A stretch of DNA of 64,000 nucleotides from Streptomyces griseoviridis (GCF_005222485.1 NZ_CP029078.1:8805501-8869500); one strand, 5' to 3'; shown: positions 16,338 through 25,302, counted from the stretch's first letter. Notes: generated by a model from the sequence alone, not told the origin. Translations and numbers: made by a program.

Positions 16338-16829
16338 TCAGTGCCGGCCCCAACCGGGAACCGTCCCGTCGACGGTCACCTCGTACTGGTCGTAGCGGGA
16401 CATCAGGTCGAGCAACTCGTCCTCGGTGGGCCGGTTGCCGTCGGCGTACAGCTCCGCGAGGCCACGGAAGTAGTCCTCGCGGTCCTTGGCCGGGGTGAAG
16501 ATGATGAGCATGGTGGCCTGGTCCTGGTACGGGTTGCGGAAGCCGTGCGACATGTTCTCGGGCACATTGACATAGGTACCCGGCTTGGCGGGGAAACTGC
16601 GTCCGTCGAGGTGGAGTTCCACCGTCCCGTGCAGCACGTAGAACGCCTCCAGCTGCTCCTTGTGTATGTGCGGTGAGGCTCCGGGCGCGCCCGGGTCCAT
16701 CCGGTGCTCGAAGAGACCGAGGCGGTTGTCGGTCTCCCCTCCGACGGCCTTGAACGTGGTCTGCGTGGTGGTGCCGATCTGCACGGACTCGCCCTCGGCG
16801 GGCAGGACGATGCGGGGAAGCTGAGTCAT
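16338..16829 (-). CDS. Cupin-domain protein
   Basis: A 163-residue single-cupin protein. The first cupin motif is ASPHIHKEQLEAFYVLHG, with two His and a Glu as likely metal ligands, and the second is NVPENMSHGFRNP with the third His. Family members are metal-dependent dioxygenases, isomerases or binding proteins. It begins 44 bases after the cysteine-synthase gene in the NRPS operon. The sequence does not tell which reaction it performs; tailoring of a beta-substituted alanine or of the released NRPS product are both possible. Confidence 0.85.
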   Translation of the reverse strand: MTQLPRIVLPAEGESVQIGTTTQTTFKAVGGETDNRLGLFEHRMDPGAPGASPHIHKEQLEAFYVLHGTVELHLDGRSFPAKPGTYVNVPENMSHGFRNPYQDQATMLIIFTPAKDREDYFRGLAELYADGNRPTEDELLDLMSRYDQYEVTVDGTVPGWGRH

Positions 16830-16873
16830 CGTACGGGCTCCTCAATGGGTGGTGGGTGCGGCGGCGGAAACCG

Positions 16874-17893
16874 TCAGACGGCGCTGTCCTCGGCGGCCGC
16901 GGCCGCCTCCAGCCAGGACAGATAGCGCTCGCCCGTGTCGGGGAAGAGGGTCACGAAGGTGTGCCCGGCGTGCTCGGGGCGGGCCGCGAGCACCCGGCAG
17001 GCGTGCGCGGCGGCCCCCGAGGAGACGCCGACGAGCAGGCCCTCGGTGCGGGCCAGCAGCCGGCTGGTGTCGAAGGCGGCGGCGTCGGAGACGGTGAGCA
17101 CCTCGTCGATCAGGTCGGTGTCGGTGGTGTCGGCGACGAACCCGCCGTTGAGGCCGGGGATGCGGTGCAGTCCGCCCCAGCCCTCGCTGAGCACCGGGGA
17201 GCGCTCCGGCTCCACCGCCACCACCCGCAGCGCCGGGTGGCGCTCCTTCAGGTAGCGGGCCGTCCCGCTGAGCGTGCCGCCGGTGCCCACCCCGACGACC
17301 AGCACGTCGAGACGGCCCCCGGTGTCGGCCCAGATCTCGGGTCCCGTGGTCGCGTAGTGCGCGGCCACGTTGTCGTCGTTCTCGTGCTGGCGCGCGAACC
17401 AGGAACCCGGCCTCTCCCGGTGGATCTCCTCGGCCTTCTCGATGGCGGCGGTGTACCCCTCCTCGGCCGGCGTCAGCACCACCTCGGCGCCGAACGCCCG
17501 CAGCAGCTGGATCCGTTCCTGGGTGGCGCTGTCCGGCAGCACGATGACGCACGCGTAGCCGCGCGCCGCGCTCAGCGCGGCCAGCGAGATGCCGGTGTTG
17601 CCCGACGACGCCTCGACGACCGTGCCGTGGCCCCGGGTGAGCAGGCCGCGCCGCTCGGCCGCCTCGATCATGTAGAGGCCGGTGCGGTCCTTCACGCTGG
17701 AGAGCGGATTGGCGCTCTCCAGCTTGGCGTACACGGTCGCGCCCGGGGTGCCGGGATCGATCCGGACCAGCGGGGTGCCACCGACCAGTTCCTCAAGCGA
17801 GCCGGCCGGCCGGCGTCCGCCGGGCAGCGGCCCGAGGTCCGCCCCGGAGCCGGGGGGCGCGGTGTCCTGCGGTGGGGAGGTGTTCGTGGTCAT
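16874..17893 (-). CDS. Cysteine synthase-family PLP enzyme (beta-replacement)
   Basis: A 339-residue fold-II PLP enzyme that exchanges the acetoxy group of O-acetylserine for a nucleophile. The PLP lysine is in NPLSSVKDRTG, the substrate loop is SSGNTGISL, the phosphate-binding loop is GVGTGGT and LVGVSSGAA is the C-terminal cofactor contact. The segment that in housekeeping CysK reads P-E-x-M-S-x-E-R is PDSATQER here, and the first ~35 residues are a Pro/Gly-rich extension. It directly follows a serine acetyltransferase gene in an NRPS operon. Dedicated pairs of this type make unusual beta-substituted alanines (diaminopropionate, O-ureidoserine) in several antibiotic pathways; plain cysteine supply is the alternative. 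Confidence 0.85.
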   Translation of the reverse strand: MTTNTSPPQDTAPPGSGADLGPLPGGRRPAGSLEELVGGTPLVRIDPGTPGATVYAKLESANPLSSVKDRTGLYMIEAAERRGLLTRGHGTVVEASSGNTGISLAALSAARGYACVIVLPDSATQERIQLLRAFGAEVVLTPAEEGYTAAIEKAEEIHRERPGSWFARQHENDDNVAAHYATTGPEIWADTGGRLDVLVVGVGTGGTLSGTARYLKERHPALRVVAVEPERSPVLSEGWGGLHRIPGLNGGFVADTTDTDLIDEVLTVSDAAAFDTSRLLARTEGLLVGVSSGAAAHACRVLAARPEHAGHTFVTLFPDTGERYLSWLEAAAAAEDSAV

Positions 17894-17942
17894 CGTCTGC
17901 TCCTCGGTCGGCGGTGGACGGTCGGCGACATGCCGTCGCGGA

Positions 17943-18659
17943 TCACCAGTTGGGGAAGGCGGTCGCGGCCGCCGGGGTGCGCGGCGGCGTGCCCGTGGTC
18001 ACGGCCAGGGCCTGCGGCAGGCGGCGCGGTGCCGGGCGGCGCGGCACGGGACGCCGCGGCCCTGCGGCCGGGGCGAGGACCCGGCTGCCGCTCGGCACGT
18101 CCCTGATCACCAGCGCCTGGGCGCCGATGACACTGTCGTCGCCGACGGTCACCGGGCCGAGGACGGTCGCGTTCGCGCCGATCACGACCCGGTCGCCCAC
18201 CCTCGGGTGGCGCCGGTCGCCGGCCGGCCTGGCCCGGTCGTGCCACCAGCCGGTGGAACCCAGCGTCACCTGGTGGAAGAGCGTCACGTCGTCCCCGATG
18301 ACGGCCGTCTCGCCGATCACCACCCCCGCGCCGTGGTCCACGAAGAAGCCGCGGCCGATCCGCGCGCCGGGATGGATCTCCACCCCGCCGGACGCCACCC
18401 GCGCCGCGTTCGACAGCAGCCGCGCGGTGCGGCGCAGCCCCCTGCGGTGCAGCCGGTGCGCGACCCGGTAGCCCCACACGGCGGGCAGCGCCGGATGCAG
18501 CAGGGCCTCACCGCGGCTGAGCACCGACGGGTCCCGGCCCCTGATGGTGTCGAGATCCGCCACGGCCGACCGCAACCAGCCCGGCGCCGCGAGCGCGGAC
18601 CGCAACCTGCCGACCGGGGGGACCGACCGCGGCCCGCCCGGCGCCGCGCGGCGCCTCAC
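17943..18659 (-). CDS. Serine O-acetyltransferase (EpsC/CysE type)
   Basis: The 238-residue protein acetylates L-serine with acetyl-CoA to make O-acetylserine for the neighbouring PLP enzyme. The left-handed beta-helix with hexapeptide repeats is visible from VEIHPGARIGRGFFVDHGAG through VVIGETAVIGDDVTLFHQ and VVIGANATVLGPVTVG; the catalytic Asp-His lies in FFVDHGAG. GTG 18659 overlaps the transporter stop (GTGA); internal TTG codons are alternatives. The C-terminal ~50 residues are Pro/Arg-rich and differ from the usual short tail that mediates cysteine inhibition, so feedback control may be altered. Confidence 0.85.
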   Translation of the reverse strand: MRRRAAPGGPRSVPPVGRLRSALAAPGWLRSAVADLDTIRGRDPSVLSRGEALLHPALPAVWGYRVAHRLHRRGLRRTARLLSNAARVASGGVEIHPGARIGRGFFVDHGAGVVIGETAVIGDDVTLFHQVTLGSTGWWHDRARPAGDRRHPRVGDRVVIGANATVLGPVTVGDDSVIGAQALVIRDVPSGSRVLAPAAGPRRPVPRRPAPRRLPQALAVTTGTPPRTPAAATAFPNW

Positions 18660-19612
18660 CTGCGTTCCTCCGCCTTGGTCGCCGGCGCGGCGGCCGCCAC
18701 CGGCGCGTCGGCGGGCGGTGCCGCCTTGGGCGTACGGCGCAACTGGCCGAGCCGGTTCTCCGCGTACCCCATGCCGATCAGCACGATCACCCCGCCGACC
18801 AGCAGGTTCCACGACACCGTCTCGCCGAGCGCGATCGCGCCGATCAGGACGGCGGCCACCGGCACGACGTAGTTGACGGCCGAGGCGTTGGTGGCGCCGA
18901 TGTCGTTGATGAGCCGGAAGTACAGGACGTAGGCGAGGCCGGTGCTGAACAGGCCGAGGAAGAGGATGCTGAGCGTGACCTTCCCGGTGAAGTGCATGGT
19001 GTGCCACGTCATGAAGGGCAGCGCGACGGCCATCAGCACGGCGGCGGCGAGGAGTTGGGACGCTGCGGCGGCCAACGGCGCGAGCGCGCGCGGGCTGAGG
19101 AACTTGCGGACGTACACATAGCCGGTGGCGTAGCTGAGCGCGGCGCCGAAGCAGGCCGCGCGCCCGGAGAGGGAGCCGGTGGCGTCCGACCACGGGCCGA
19201 TCACCACGACCACCCCGACGAAGCCGAGCAGCAGCCCGACCGTCTTGCGCGCGGTGGCCCGCTCGGCGGGCAGCGCGGCCGTGGCGATGCCCAGGGTGAG
19301 CAGCGGGGTGGCCCCGACCAGCACACCGGCGAGTCCCGCGCCGGTACTGCGCTCGCCGTAGGACAGCAGCAGGAAGGGCAGCACGTTGCCGAACAGGGCG
19401 GCGGCCGCCACATGCCCCCACAGGCCGAGGCCCTTGGGCAGCCCCACCCGGCGCAGCGCCGCCAGGGCCAACAGGACGACGGTGCCCAACAGCAGCCGGG
19501 CCAGCACCAGCTGACCGGGCGTCAGACCGTGCAGGGACGCTTTGATGAAGGTGAAGCTGCTGCCCCACAAGGCGGCTTGGAGCAAAAATCGTGCGACGGT
19601 CGCGTTCTTCAC
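18656..19612 (-). CDS. EamA-family (DMT) transporter
   Basis: A 318-residue membrane protein with ten hydrophobic segments in two EamA halves (LLQAALWGSSFTFIKASLHG at the first helix, SAVNYVVPVAAVLIGAIALG in the second). The C-terminal 30 residues are Ala/Pro-rich and cytoplasmic. GTG 19612 is preceded by GAAGGA. It lies between the tautomerase and the serine acetyltransferase in the NRPS operon and is overlapped by the latter. Proteins of this family export amino acids such as cysteine, threonine or cycloserine, so efflux of an amino-acid intermediate or analogue is plausible. Confidence 0.9.
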   Translation of the reverse strand: MKNATVARFLLQAALWGSSFTFIKASLHGLTPGQLVLARLLLGTVVLLALAALRRVGLPKGLGLWGHVAAAALFGNVLPFLLLSYGERSTGAGLAGVLVGATPLLTLGIATAALPAERATARKTVGLLLGFVGVVVVIGPWSDATGSLSGRAACFGAALSYATGYVYVRKFLSPRALAPLAAAASQLLAAAVLMAVALPFMTWHTMHFTGKVTLSILFLGLFSTGLAYVLYFRLINDIGATNASAVNYVVPVAAVLIGAIALGETVSWNLLVGGVIVLIGMGYAENRLGQLRRTPKAAPPADAPVAAAAPATKAEERR

Positions 19613-19673
19613 AGGAGGTGTCCTTCGATGAGTGAGCGGTGCGTGTGCTGCCGGCCAGGCCGCGTACGGGGGA

Positions 19674-19898
19674 TCAGTAGGCCGGCGACTTCACCAGGAG
19701 GTCGGCGCGGCCGACGATCCGCGGTGCGTAGACCTGGTCCTGCCAGTCGTCGGGGGCGACCGGTTCGAGGGCGATCGACACGGCGCCCTCCTCGACCTCG
19801 AAGGCGGCGGTCACCGCCTCGGTGACGGCGGCGACGAGGGCGGCCCTGCGCCCCGCGTCGAGCTCCTTGGGGAAGTGCTGGACGGTGATGTGCGGCAT
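19674..19898 (-). CDS. 4-oxalocrotonate tautomerase-family protein
   Basis: A 74-residue protein of the short tautomerase family. After Met removal the catalytic amino-terminal proline is exposed (MPHITVQHFPKEL), and the helix RRAALVAAVTEAVTAAF follows, as in this family. It starts 20 bases after the NRPS stop. A keto-enol or imine-enamine tautomerisation of the released glutarimide-like NRPS product, or of an oxidised aminoacyl intermediate, would fit the Ox chemistry of the NRPS, but this is inference. Confidence 0.85.
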   Translation of the reverse strand: MPHITVQHFPKELDAGRRAALVAAVTEAVTAAFEVEEGAVSIALEPVAPDDWQDQVYAPRIVGRADLLVKSPAY

Positions 19899-19918
19899 AC
19901 GGGTTCTCCTCCGGGGGG

Positions 19919-22900
19919 TCAGTGGTCGTGCAGCCTGCGGATCGCGGCGGCCAGTTCCCGCACGCCCGGCTCGCGCAGCAGCCCGTAGTGGTCGGCGTCC
20001 AGGGAGACCGTCACAGGGGGCCGCGCCGACCAGCCGGTCGCGCCCTCGATGAACGAGTAGTCGTCGCCGTCGGCCTTGAAGACCCGCACCGGCGCGCTGA
20101 TCCGGCGTTCGAGCAGCTCCTCGAAGGTGTACTCGAAGCGGTAGGTCAGCCGGACGATGTCGATGATCCGCCGCACCAGTTCGGGTCCGAGGTGCGGACG
20201 GCGCTCGGTGATGAAGCGGGCGAACGCGTCCTGGTCGGTGGCCGCCGCGAGGCACTCCGCCAGCTCGGGTCCGTCGATACGGCCGGCGAACACCGAGTAG
20301 AGGATGGTCAGGAACGCGCTGTCGCCCCACTCCGCCGGGCTCGCCAGGGCCGCTCCCACCGGGGCGTCCGCCGCGCCGGCGACCGCCGCCACGGGGGTGT
20401 CCTGGCGGGGCGCGCGGCCGGCCGGGACGCGCGGTGAGCCGGGGGCGATCAGCTGGAGCCGGTCGACGCGGTGCCCGGCCGACTCCAGCTGGTACGCGGT
20501 CTCGAAGGCGACCCGCGCGCCGAAGGAGTAGCCCCACAGCGTGTACGGGCCTCGCGGCTGGGAGCGCAGGATCAGCTCCGCGTCGGCCGCCGCCATCTCC
20601 CGGATCGTCGGATGGGGGATCTCGCCCGCGTTGACGCCATGGGCCTGCACTCCCAGGAAGGGCCGGTCGCCGCCCAGTTCGGCGGCGAGGGCGCGCAGGT
20701 TCATCGGGTAGCCGCCGAGCCCCGGCCAGCAGTAGACGGGCCGCCCGGTCGCCGAGCCGTCCGGGGTCCGCAGCGGCACCAGCCGGGACGGCCCGGCCTG
20801 CGCGCCGCGGTGTCCCGCGCGTGCCTCGTCCAGGGCGCGGGCCAGCTTCTCCACGGTCGGGGAGGCGAAGACGACCTGGAGCGGCAGCGCGGTGCCGAAC
20901 TCCTTGTTGAGCCGGTTGACGAGCGCCACCGCGACCAGCGAGTTCCCGCCGGTCTCGAAGAAGTCGTCGAACACCGACGCCTCGTCCCGGTGCAGCAGGA
21001 GGCGCCAGAGCGCGGCGACCCGCTCCTCGGTGCCGGTGCGCGGCGCGACGAACGGCCGGTCGGCGGGGCGCCCGGCGCCCGGGTCGAGGCGCTCCAGGGC
21101 ACGGACGTCGATCTTGCCGTTCGGGGTCAGCGGCAGGGCGTCGAGCACCGTGACCCGGTTGGGCACCATGTAGTCGGGCAGGAACGCCGCCAGATCGTCC
21201 TTGACCATCTCGGCGGGGCCGCGCATGTGCACGACGTCCTCCCGCATCCCCTCACTGCGCCGTTGCTCGTCACTGACCCGGCCGCCGACGAAGAAGTACG
21301 AAGGGCCCGTCGGCCGACCCGCCCCGGTGAGGATCCCCTCGATCCGCCGCGCCGACGGCAGCGGGTTGCCGCTCTTGGAGCTGTAGCCGGCGGACATGAA
21401 CCCGAGCCCCAGATCGTTGAGTTGGAGGCGTTGCAGCTCCCGGCCGAGCGCCACGTAGCGCAGCCACTCGGGGCCGGCCGGGCTGATCACGCTGATCCCG
21501 AGGCCCGCCCGGTCGTACACCTCCTGGTTGATGGCGATGACGTGCTTCTTCAGCACCCGCTCGGCGCTCAGCGGCCGCAGATCGCCGTCGGTGTAGGCGT
21601 ACTGGCCGGCCGGCAGCCCGGTCACCCGCCCGGGGTGGGCCTGGACGTAGGTGTCGACGGCGGGGGTGCCGGGCAGGTCGCTGTCGAGCGGGACCAGCCG
21701 GAAGCTGCCGAGGTAGAAGTCCTCCTCGGGGACGGCGAGGGGGCCGCGGACCGCGGGGTCGTGGACGTCCGGCACCACCCGCAGCCCGAGGCCGGGCAGC
21801 ACCTCGTCGAAGAGGCCGAGGATGTGCCCGGTCTCGATCTCCAGGACCTCCTGGATGTTGTTGCGGTAGACCGGTTCGATCGCCGCCCGTCGGCCCGTGA
21901 GGTGCAGCCGCACCCCCGGCCGGCCGGTCGCGGCCCGCCGGGCGAGCAGCACGAGCCGGTGGTCGACGGGGTGGTAGTAGGAGAAGCCCGTGGGCAGCCC
22001 GGCGACCCCCTCGTGCTCCAGGTGCAGCTGGGTCGCGTAGAGCGAACCGGGCGAGGCGTACCCGTACTTGGGCAGCAGCCGCTCCCCGCTGCGGTACTGG
22101 CCGAAGTGGCGCAGCAACTGCCCCCACTCGGCCAGGTCCAGCTCCTCGGGCCCGCGGGCGGCGGCACCCGGCACCCGGCGGGCCAGCACCCGCAGGACGT
22201 CGTCCTTGCTGAGGGCGCCGCCCTCGAAGAACCGGTACGTCTTGCGCCCGAACACCAACGCCCGCTGCCGCGCGGTGGGTTCGGCGCCGGGCAGCGCGAC
22301 GGCCGGCAGCCCGCGCAGCTCCTGGGGGCCGCGCACCCCCGCGTCGGAGAGCTGCGCCCGCACCTGGAGCTTGCCCGCCTTGGACTGGTGGTGGGCGCCG
22401 TGGTTGCCCTGGTCCATCAACGCGGCCTCGGCCGGGTCGAGTTCGATGAACGACAGCAGGTTCTGGTGGCCGGTCGCGGGATCGTCGGCGACGATGACGG
22501 CGGCCTTGCGGACCCAGCTGTGGGTCTCGATGCGCAGCCGCACCTCGTCCAGTTCGACGCGGTAGCCGCGCAGTTTGACCTGGGTGTCGGCGCGGCCGAC
22601 GTACTGCACGCTGCCGTCGGTGTTCCAGTAGGCGAGGTCACCGGTGCGGTACAGCCAGCCGCCGTGCCCGCGCGCCGCGTACGGACTGTGCACGAAGCGG
22701 TCGGCGGTGAGGTCGGGGCGCAGCAGGTAGCCGCGGGTGAGCTGGGCGCCGCCGACGTACAGTTCGCCGATCTCGCCCGCCGTCACCGGGGTGCGGCGGT
22801 CGTCCAGGATCAGGTACTCGGTGTTCGCCGCCGGGGTGCCGATGGACACCGCGCGCGGGCCCTCCCGCAGGGCCGCCGGATCGACCGTGTGCGACGAGGA

Positions 22901-23872
22901 GTTGATGGTGCACTCGGTCGGCCCGTAGAGGTTGACGAGCGAGACGTGCGGGAGCGCCTGTGTGCAGCGCAGCGCCAGGTCGCGGGAGAGGACCTCGCCC
23001 CCGCTGAAGATCTGCTCCAGGGACCCGAACAGCTCCGGCTCCTCGGTGTCGAGGAGCGCCTGGAGCAGGGTCGGCACGCACTGGAGGGTGGTGATCCGGT
23101 GCCGCGCTATGTGGGCGGCGATCTTGTCCGGGTCGCGGTGCAGGCCGGGTTCGCCGAGGACTACGGTGGCGCCGCAGGCCGGTGCGAGCAGCTCCCACTG
23201 GGCGGCGTCGAAGCTGGTCGGCGTCTTCTGCAGCACCCGGCGACGGGCGTCGAGGCCATGTCTCTCGTGCAGCCAGCGCAACTGGTTGGCCAGCGCCCGG
23301 TGTTCGATCATCACGCCCTTGGGCTGCCCGGTGCTGCCCGAGGTGTAGATGACGTACGCCAGGTGGTGGGGCCTCGGCCCTTCGGCGGGGGCGCCGGCGT
23401 GCCGGGCGCCGCCGGGGTGGGCGAGCGCGTGCGCCCGCGCGTCGTCGAGGGTGATCAGCCGGGTCGACGGCGGCGCCAACTCCCGCATCCGCTCCCGCAG
23501 TTCGGGCTGGACGAAGACGACGGAGGCCCGGGAGTCCTCGATCATGAAACGCAGGCGTTCGGGCGGGTAGTCGGGGGAGAGCGGCAGATAGGCGCTGCCG
23601 GCCTGGAGGATGCCCCAGGTGCCGAGGGCGAGGTCGTAGGACGGCGCCGCGAACACGCCGACGCGGTCGTCGGCCGAGGCGCCTAGGTGGCGGAGGTAGG
23701 CGGCCACGACGGCGCTGTCGTCGGCGAGCCGGCGGTAGGTGAAGGTGCTGTCCCCGTGCACGACGGCGATGCCGTCCGGGTGTGAGCGCACGCGCTCGGC
23801 CAGCAGTTCGGGGATCGTCTCACCGGCCCCGGCGGTCGTGATGCGGACGTCTTCGAGTTCCGTGGTGGGCAT
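19919..23872 (-). CDS. Indigoidine synthetase-type NRPS (A-Ox-PCP-TE)
   Basis: A 1317-residue single-module synthetase. The A domain (about 20-480, resuming 860-930) has YVIYTSGSTGQPKGVMIEH, TSFDAAQWELL, NLYGPTECT and YRTGDLAYW. It is interrupted by an FMN-dependent oxidase domain (about 530-860) with KYGYASPGSLYATQLHLE, EVLEIETGHILGLFDE, LKKHVIAINQEVYD and GFMSAGYSSKSGNPLPS. The carrier domain has Ser978 in FFETGGNSL and the thioesterase Ser1116 in LWGYSFGARVAFE. These segments closely match my memory of BpsA/IndC, which cyclise and oxidise L-glutamine to the precursor of blue indigoidine. ATG 23872 has no strong ribosome site. No indA/indB-type genes adjoin it; instead CysE/CysK genes do, so a modified substrate is conceivable. 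Confidence 0.9.
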   Translation of the reverse strand: MPTTELEDVRITTAGAGETIPELLAERVRSHPDGIAVVHGDSTFTYRRLADDSAVVAAYLRHLGASADDRVGVFAAPSYDLALGTWGILQAGSAYLPLSPDYPPERLRFMIEDSRASVVFVQPELRERMRELAPPSTRLITLDDARAHALAHPGGARHAGAPAEGPRPHHLAYVIYTSGSTGQPKGVMIEHRALANQLRWLHERHGLDARRRVLQKTPTSFDAAQWELLAPACGATVVLGEPGLHRDPDKIAAHIARHRITTLQCVPTLLQALLDTEEPELFGSLEQIFSGGEVLSRDLALRCTQALPHVSLVNLYGPTECTINSSSHTVDPAALREGPRAVSIGTPAANTEYLILDDRRTPVTAGEIGELYVGGAQLTRGYLLRPDLTADRFVHSPYAARGHGGWLYRTGDLAYWNTDGSVQYVGRADTQVKLRGYRVELDEVRLRIETHSWVRKAAVIVADDPATGHQNLLSFIELDPAEAALMDQGNHGAHHQSKAGKLQVRAQLSDAGVRGPQELRGLPAVALPGAEPTARQRALVFGRKTYRFFEGGALSKDDVLRVLARRVPGAAARGPEELDLAEWGQLLRHFGQYRSGERLLPKYGYASPGSLYATQLHLEHEGVAGLPTGFSYYHPVDHRLVLLARRAATGRPGVRLHLTGRRAAIEPVYRNNIQEVLEIETGHILGLFDEVLPGLGLRVVPDVHDPAVRGPLAVPEEDFYLGSFRLVPLDSDLPGTPAVDTYVQAHPGRVTGLPAGQYAYTDGDLRPLSAERVLKKHVIAINQEVYDRAGLGISVISPAGPEWLRYVALGRELQRLQLNDLGLGFMSAGYSSKSGNPLPSARRIEGILTGAGRPTGPSYFFVGGRVSDEQRRSEGMREDVVHMRGPAEMVKDDLAAFLPDYMVPNRVTVLDALPLTPNGKIDVRALERLDPGAGRPADRPFVAPRTGTEERVAALWRLLLHRDEASVFDDFFETGGNSLVAVALVNRLNKEFGTALPLQVVFASPTVEKLARALDEARAGHRGAQAGPSRLVPLRTPDGSATGRPVYCWPGLGGYPMNLRALAAELGGDRPFLGVQAHGVNAGEIPHPTIREMAAADAELILRSQPRGPYTLWGYSFGARVAFETAYQLESAGHRVDRLQLIAPGSPRVPAGRAPRQDTPVAAVAGAADAPVGAALASPAEWGDSAFLTILYSVFAGRIDGPELAECLAAATDQDAFARFITERRPHLGPELVRRIIDIVRLTYRFEYTFEELLERRISAPVRVFKADGDDYSFIEGATGWSARPPVTVSLDADHYGLLREPGVRELAAAIRRLHDH

Positions 23873-24231
23873 GGTCCCGGCTTTCGGTGTGAAGGAAGCG
23901 CGGACGGCGTCAGGCGCGGCTCCGTGGCGGATCACCGGTGCCGTCCATTCCCGTCGCCGAGTCCGGCGACCGTGCGGGAGAAACAGACACGCGGTTCGTT
24001 CGGAAACAACGGGTGAGCGGCGGCGGTGCATCACCGGAATACCGGGTTCCGTCCGCTGGGATTCTTTCTCCTGGGTCGGGAAACGAGTCGGTCCGTCTCC
24101 GGTAGGAACCCGAAGACGGATCGAAAGTGGCTGGATTCAATTCCCTGTGAATCTTGCCCGCGGGGGCCACTTGTTTTCAACTACTCCCAGCCGTCATCAT
24201 GTTGCAGACAGCAAACTGCAAGGGGGGCAAA
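23873..24231. promoter_or_regulatory. Divergent promoter region between NRPS operon and LuxR-type regulator
   Basis: This 359-base interval separates the starts of the NRPS operon and the divergent regulator. It is lower in G+C than its surroundings from about 24030 to 24230 and contains no convincing gene. It must hold both promoters. The inverted repeat TTGCAG-N8-CTGCAA at 24202-24221 lies just before the regulator ribosome site (AAGGGGGG) and could be an operator for the regulator itself. Confidence 0.6.
24202..24221. promoter_or_regulatory. Inverted repeat TTGCAG-N8-CTGCAA
   Basis: Perfect 6-bp arms separated by 8 bases, partly overlapping the ribosome-binding region of the regulator that starts at 24232. 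Its position would let a bound protein block transcription or translation of that regulator. Whether a second copy lies near the NRPS promoter was checked by eye; none was seen. Confidence 0.35.
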
Positions 24232-25269
24232 GTGGGCATACTGCATTCGACCGGCGTGCAGGGAGCGGAATCCGGCCTGACGCCGGAGCATCTGCGCGTC
24301 TACCGATGGGCGCTCTCGCGCCCGTTTGTTTCGGTCTCAGAAACAGCGGATGTGCTGGGTTTAACGGAGAGCGAGGCACGACAGGCCGTCGAGTATCTGG
24401 AACAGGCGCATCTGATGGAGAAACACGACGAGCGGGGTGCGCCGCCCGGCGCACCCCGCGAACCCGCCCGGGAAACCCGCTGGCGCATTGTCAACCCGCA
24501 GATCGCCGCCTCCCGACTGGCCGCCTCGGAATCACGGCTGCGACAGTCCGTCGTCGCGCTGGGGGAATCACGTCGACAACTGGACGAACTCTTCGACGTC
24601 TATTCAGTCCTCGACGGACGGAGAACACCCCGGCATTCCGTCGAGGTGTTCGCCGGGCTCTTGGCGGTGGCGGCCCTCACCGACCGGGCGGCCCTCGCCT
24701 GCGAACGGGAGGCGGTCAGCTGCCGGCCCGAAGGGCCGCCGCCCGGCGCACCGTCGGACCCGGAGGCGGCCCGTGATCTCGCGCTGCTCGCCCGCGGGGT
24801 GCGGCTGCGCGTCCTGTACCGGCACTCCGCGCGCCACCACCCGCCGCTCAGGGCGCACCTGGAGCAGCTCGTGGCGGCCGGCGCCGAGGTCCGCACCACC
24901 CCCGAACCCTTCGGAGCACTGACCGCCTACGACCGCTCCGTCGGATTCATCCCGCACCACACGCTGCCCGAAGGCACCGCCGTGATCAGGGACCCCTCCA
25001 CCCTCGCCTTCCTCCACCGGGTCTTCGACCAGAGTTGGGACGTCGCGGCGCCCTTCGACGGACCGCCCGGCGCGGCGGTGCAGTGCGAGCAGCACGACAC
25101 GATCCTGCGGCTGCTCAGCGAAGGCGCCCGCGACGAGACGATCGCCCGCCGCCTCGGCATGTCGCTGCGCACCTGCCGCCGCCACATCGCCGAGGCGTTC
25201 AAGGAGATGGGCGCGCAGAGCCGCTTCCAGGCCGGATATCTGACAGGGCGCGGCGGCCGGACGGGGTGA
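24232..25269 (+). CDS. LuxR-type regulator with TrmB-like N-terminal helix-turn-helix
   Basis: A 345-residue regulator. The N-terminus holds a TrmB/MarR-like winged helix (TPEHLRVYRWALSRPFVSVS then ADVLGLTESEARQAVEYLE), the middle is a poorly defined sensor region, and the C-terminus is a LuxR-type helix-turn-helix (RLLSEGARDETIARRLGMS followed by LRTCRRHIAEAFKEMGAQS). GTG 24232 is chosen because AAGGGGGG lies just upstream; longer frames exist. It is divergent from the NRPS operon and is the obvious pathway-specific regulator. This architecture is common beside Streptomyces secondary-metabolite genes. Confidence 0.85.
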   Translation: MGILHSTGVQGAESGLTPEHLRVYRWALSRPFVSVSETADVLGLTESEARQAVEYLEQAHLMEKHDERGAPPGAPREPARETRWRIVNPQIAASRLAASESRLRQSVVALGESRRQLDELFDVYSVLDGRRTPRHSVEVFAGLLAVAALTDRAALACEREAVSCRPEGPPPGAPSDPEAARDLALLARGVRLRVLYRHSARHHPPLRAHLEQLVAAGAEVRTTPEPFGALTAYDRSVGFIPHHTLPEGTAVIRDPSTLAFLHRVFDQSWDVAAPFDGPPGAAVQCEQHDTILRLLSEGARDETIARRLGMSLRTCRRHIAEAFKEMGAQSRFQAGYLTGRGGRTG

Positions 25270-25292
25270 GCGCATTCCCCGGCCGGCCGCCG
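25251..25292. terminator. Bidirectional hairpin between convergent genes
   Basis: A 16-bp stem with one mismatch closes a 10-base loop that contains the regulator stop codon. The left arm runs 25251-25266 and the right arm 25277-25292 (GGCGGCCGG on the left pairs with the complementary CCGGCCGCC on the right). It lies between the convergent regulator and lipoprotein genes, as expected of a shared factor-independent terminator of high-GC actinomycetes, which often lack a U-tract. Confidence 0.6.
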
Positions 25293-25302
25293 CGCCCCTC
25301 GA

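Noticed and set aside
20471..23686. 1071-residue plus-strand frame opposite the NRPS
   Set aside because: Antisense shadow without recognisable domains; the NRPS has all expected motifs on the minus strand.
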